A stretch of DNA of 7,818 bases from Pedosphaera sp. GTDB taxonomy: Bacteria > Verrucomicrobiota > Verrucomicrobiia > Limisphaerales > UBA9464. Below the pieces are notes generated by a model that saw only the letters and a list, made by a program, of their open reading frames with translations, was not told where the DNA came from and did not search any database. Position 1 is the first letter of the stretch. The number at the start of each line of letters is the position of its first letter. Below are positions 6,324 to 7,818 of this stretch, piece after piece. A program made the position numbers and the translations under genes. Location: NCBI GenBank assembly GCA_009695405.1, contig SIAZ01000170.1, positions 1 to 7,818 on the forward strand, given 5' to 3'.

Positions 6324-7427
6324 ATGTCCTTCCCTTTTTTAAATCTGTCCTCCGTCCTTCAATCATTCTTGGTGACCCTCACTCTCGCTTTCAGCCTCAG
6401 TACTTGGGCCGCTGACGGCCTACGCTTCGAACAACTTTTCGGACCCGAGGTGTCTACAGGAGATTATAAACATCCCGCCAGCGCTACCGAACTCGCCAAT
6501 GGCGACCTGTTTGTTGCCTTTTTCAGCGGTAAAGGAGAATATAAAGATGCCACAGCGGCGGTATTTGGCTCCCGATTAAAACACGGGGCTAAAGGGTGGT
6601 CTCGTCCGGTGAAAATCGCTTCCAACCCTTTTTATGCCTTGGGCAACGCCATTCCTTGGCAGGCGCCCGATGGCGTGGTGTGGCTCTTCTACGTCACCCG
6701 TTATGGCGAAATCTGGGACACCTCACGCATCACCGCCAAAATTTCCCGCGATGGCGCCCGCACTTGGTCCGAGTCGTTTGCCCTGACTTTCCAAGCGGGT
6801 ACGATGGTTCGAAACCGTCCCATCGTTCTGCCAGACGGAGATTACCTCCTGCCCGTCTATCACGAAGTGGGGGATGATCCGGAGTCTGTCAGCAAAGAAT
6901 GCACCTCCTTCTTCATGCGCTATAACCCAGCAACCGGACGGTGGTCTGAGTCTAATCGGGTCCGATCGAGGTTGGGTAATATTCAACCTGCACCCGCGCT
7001 GATTGCTGATAATCATCTTCTAGCATTCTGTCGTCGCGGCGGCAATTACGACGGTCAACTCGACGGTTGGATGGTACGTACCGAGTCCCATGATGGAGGC
7101 ACGACTTGGAGCGCTGGGGTAGACTCCGAGTTTCCAAATCCCAATGCGGCTGTGGATTTTCTCCGACTCCAGAGCGGGCATCATCTGTTGGTTTACAACC
7201 GTTCTTTTTCAGCTCGCACTCCCCTATCTGTCGCACTCTCAACCGATGGCGCAAAAACATTTCCGCATCGGCGTGATCTCATTAACGAACCCAAAGGCGA
7301 CTACGGATACCCCACCGCTTTGCAAACTCGCGACGGCAAAATACACATTATTTACACCTCCGACGAACGCACCGTGGTCCGGCAAGCTGTGTTTACTGAA
7401 TCCGATCTGCTACCGACAAAACACTAA
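6324..7427 (+). CDS. Secreted sialidase-like Asp-box (BNR) β-propeller protein
   Basis: This 367-residue protein has a signal peptide at residues 1-30 (hydrophobic stretch SSVLQSFLVTLTLAFSL, likely cut near TWA/AD). The rest is a sialidase-fold propeller of the BNR_2 type. Three Asp-boxes (S-x-D-x-G-x-x-W) are visible: SRDGARTW (141-148), SHDGGTTW (255-262) and STDGAKTF (306-313, with F for W). Other family signatures are PASATELANGDLFVAF (51-66), RNRPIVLPDGDYLLPVYHE (163-181), NIQPAPALI (219-227), FCRRGGNYDG (235-244), and YGYPTALQTRDGKIHIIYTS (327-346) near the end. The classical sialidase FRIP motif is absent, so true sialidase activity is doubtful; members of this broad family act on various glycans or are uncharacterised. 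Its likely place is the periplasm or outside the cell. It starts 68 bases after selO with no visible terminator between, but also no Shine-Dalgarno, so operon membership is uncertain. Confidence 0.85.
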   Translation: MSFPFLNLSSVLQSFLVTLTLAFSLSTWAADGLRFEQLFGPEVSTGDYKHPASATELANGDLFVAFFSGKGEYKDATAAVFGSRLKHGAKGWSRPVKIASNPFYALGNAIPWQAPDGVVWLFYVTRYGEIWDTSRITAKISRDGARTWSESFALTFQAGTMVRNRPIVLPDGDYLLPVYHEVGDDPESVSKECTSFFMRYNPATGRWSESNRVRSRLGNIQPAPALIADNHLLAFCRRGGNYDGQLDGWMVRTESHDGGTTWSAGVDSEFPNPNAAVDFLRLQSGHHLLVYNRSFSARTPLSVALSTDGAKTFPHRRDLINEPKGDYGYPTALQTRDGKIHIIYTSDERTVVRQAVFTESDLLPTKH

Positions 7428-7454
7428 GATCTCACGGCTGTCTCTTAACAGAAT

Positions 7455-7818
7455 TTAGCCTCCTTTAATCGGCGGGATCACTGTTTCAAATACCGGCAAA
7501 ATAGCCCGCCCAGAACTGGATGATTTGAATGCTGATCACAATCATCATCAGTAAATAAAGACCCATAGCAAACGCCCGATAAAAAAGCTGCATCTGCCGG
7601 TGACCTTCAACCCGACAATAGTCGTGAAGCCGTTTGAGTGTAAGCGTACGCCGAACCCCATGGTTCCCGATTCGCCTTCCTTGGGTTTAGCCTGAGCGGA
7701 TGAACTCAATTGAACCGTCTCGGAAGCGGCGTGGTCTTGCTGAAATCCAACTACTAATCACTGGATTTAAAAGCTCGGGACTCTCGAAGACTGAGTTTGC
7801 TGCGAGTCTGGGTGTTCA
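7455..7818 (-). pseudogene. Frame-broken remnant of a small membrane protein gene
   Basis: No single frame is open across this stretch, but the pieces join plausibly. From the window edge one frame reads NTQTRSKLSLRESRAFKSSD (7816-7757); one further base giving ATG just outside would make this an N-terminus. A second frame then reads GFQQDHAASETVQLSSS and AQAKPKEGESGTMG (about 7748-7656). After the G run at 7659-7656 a third frame reads VRRTLTLKRLHDYCRVEGH and then MGLYLLMMIVISIQIIQFW, a clear membrane helix (about 7566-7510), ending AGYFAGI at TGA 7488-7486. An alternative end in yet another frame reads LPVFETVIPPIKGG to TAA 7457-7455. The composite would be a protein of roughly 110 residues with a basic middle and one C-terminal membrane segment. 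I do not recognise the family. The frame changes may be real decay or base-calling errors; the membrane-helix part is the most convincing. Confidence 0.4.

Overview
The window looks like chromosomal DNA from a member of the Verrucomicrobiota or a close relative. The basis is a large secreted lamin-tail-domain (LTD) protein with Ig/PKD-like and jellyroll-like modules and the C-terminal β-sandwich common in that phylum, plus a secreted sialidase-like β-propeller protein. This placement is inference from protein style, not from a marker gene. Recognisable Shine-Dalgarno sequences are scarce. No tRNA, rRNA, CRISPR array, insertion sequence or integrase is visible.

Layout, left to right. (1) Positions 1-2300, plus strand: a broken LTD protein gene. 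Its 5' end is degraded and it carries a clear one-base frameshift near 1988; the true C-terminus is read in another frame up to 2300. (2) Positions 2330-4186, minus strand: a complete SAM-regulated operon. A TTGACA-type promoter is followed by a well-conserved SAM-I (S-box) riboswitch, an intrinsic terminator with a matching antiterminator, an intact threonine-synthase-family PLP enzyme, and a small ubiquitin-like sulfur-carrier gene of the CysO/MoaD/ThiS type ending in Gly-Gly. The carrier gene has one in-frame TGA. (3) Positions 4350-6255, plus strand: a DUF2237 gene overlapping by 23 bases the gene for SelO, the protein AMPylase pseudokinase. (4) Positions 6324-7427, plus strand: a secreted Asp-box (BNR) propeller protein. 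(5) Positions 7455-7818, minus strand: frame-broken remains of a small protein with one membrane segment.

The most interesting part is the minus-strand operon. A SAM-sensing OFF switch normally controls methionine/SAM supply genes. Here it sits on a fold-type II PLP enzyme that acts on O-phosphohomoserine, followed by a CysO-like sulfur carrier. In Mycobacterium, CysO delivers sulfur as a thiocarboxylate to another fold-type II PLP enzyme (CysM), which acts on O-phosphoserine. By analogy, the pair here may make homocysteine from O-phosphohomoserine and a carrier thiocarboxylate, or may divide phosphohomoserine between threonine and methionine under SAM control. This is a hypothesis from context.

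Several genes carry single-base lesions, two of them next to short G/C runs, while threonine synthase, DUF2237, SelO and the propeller gene are intact. Sequencing error and real gene decay cannot be separated from this sequence alone.
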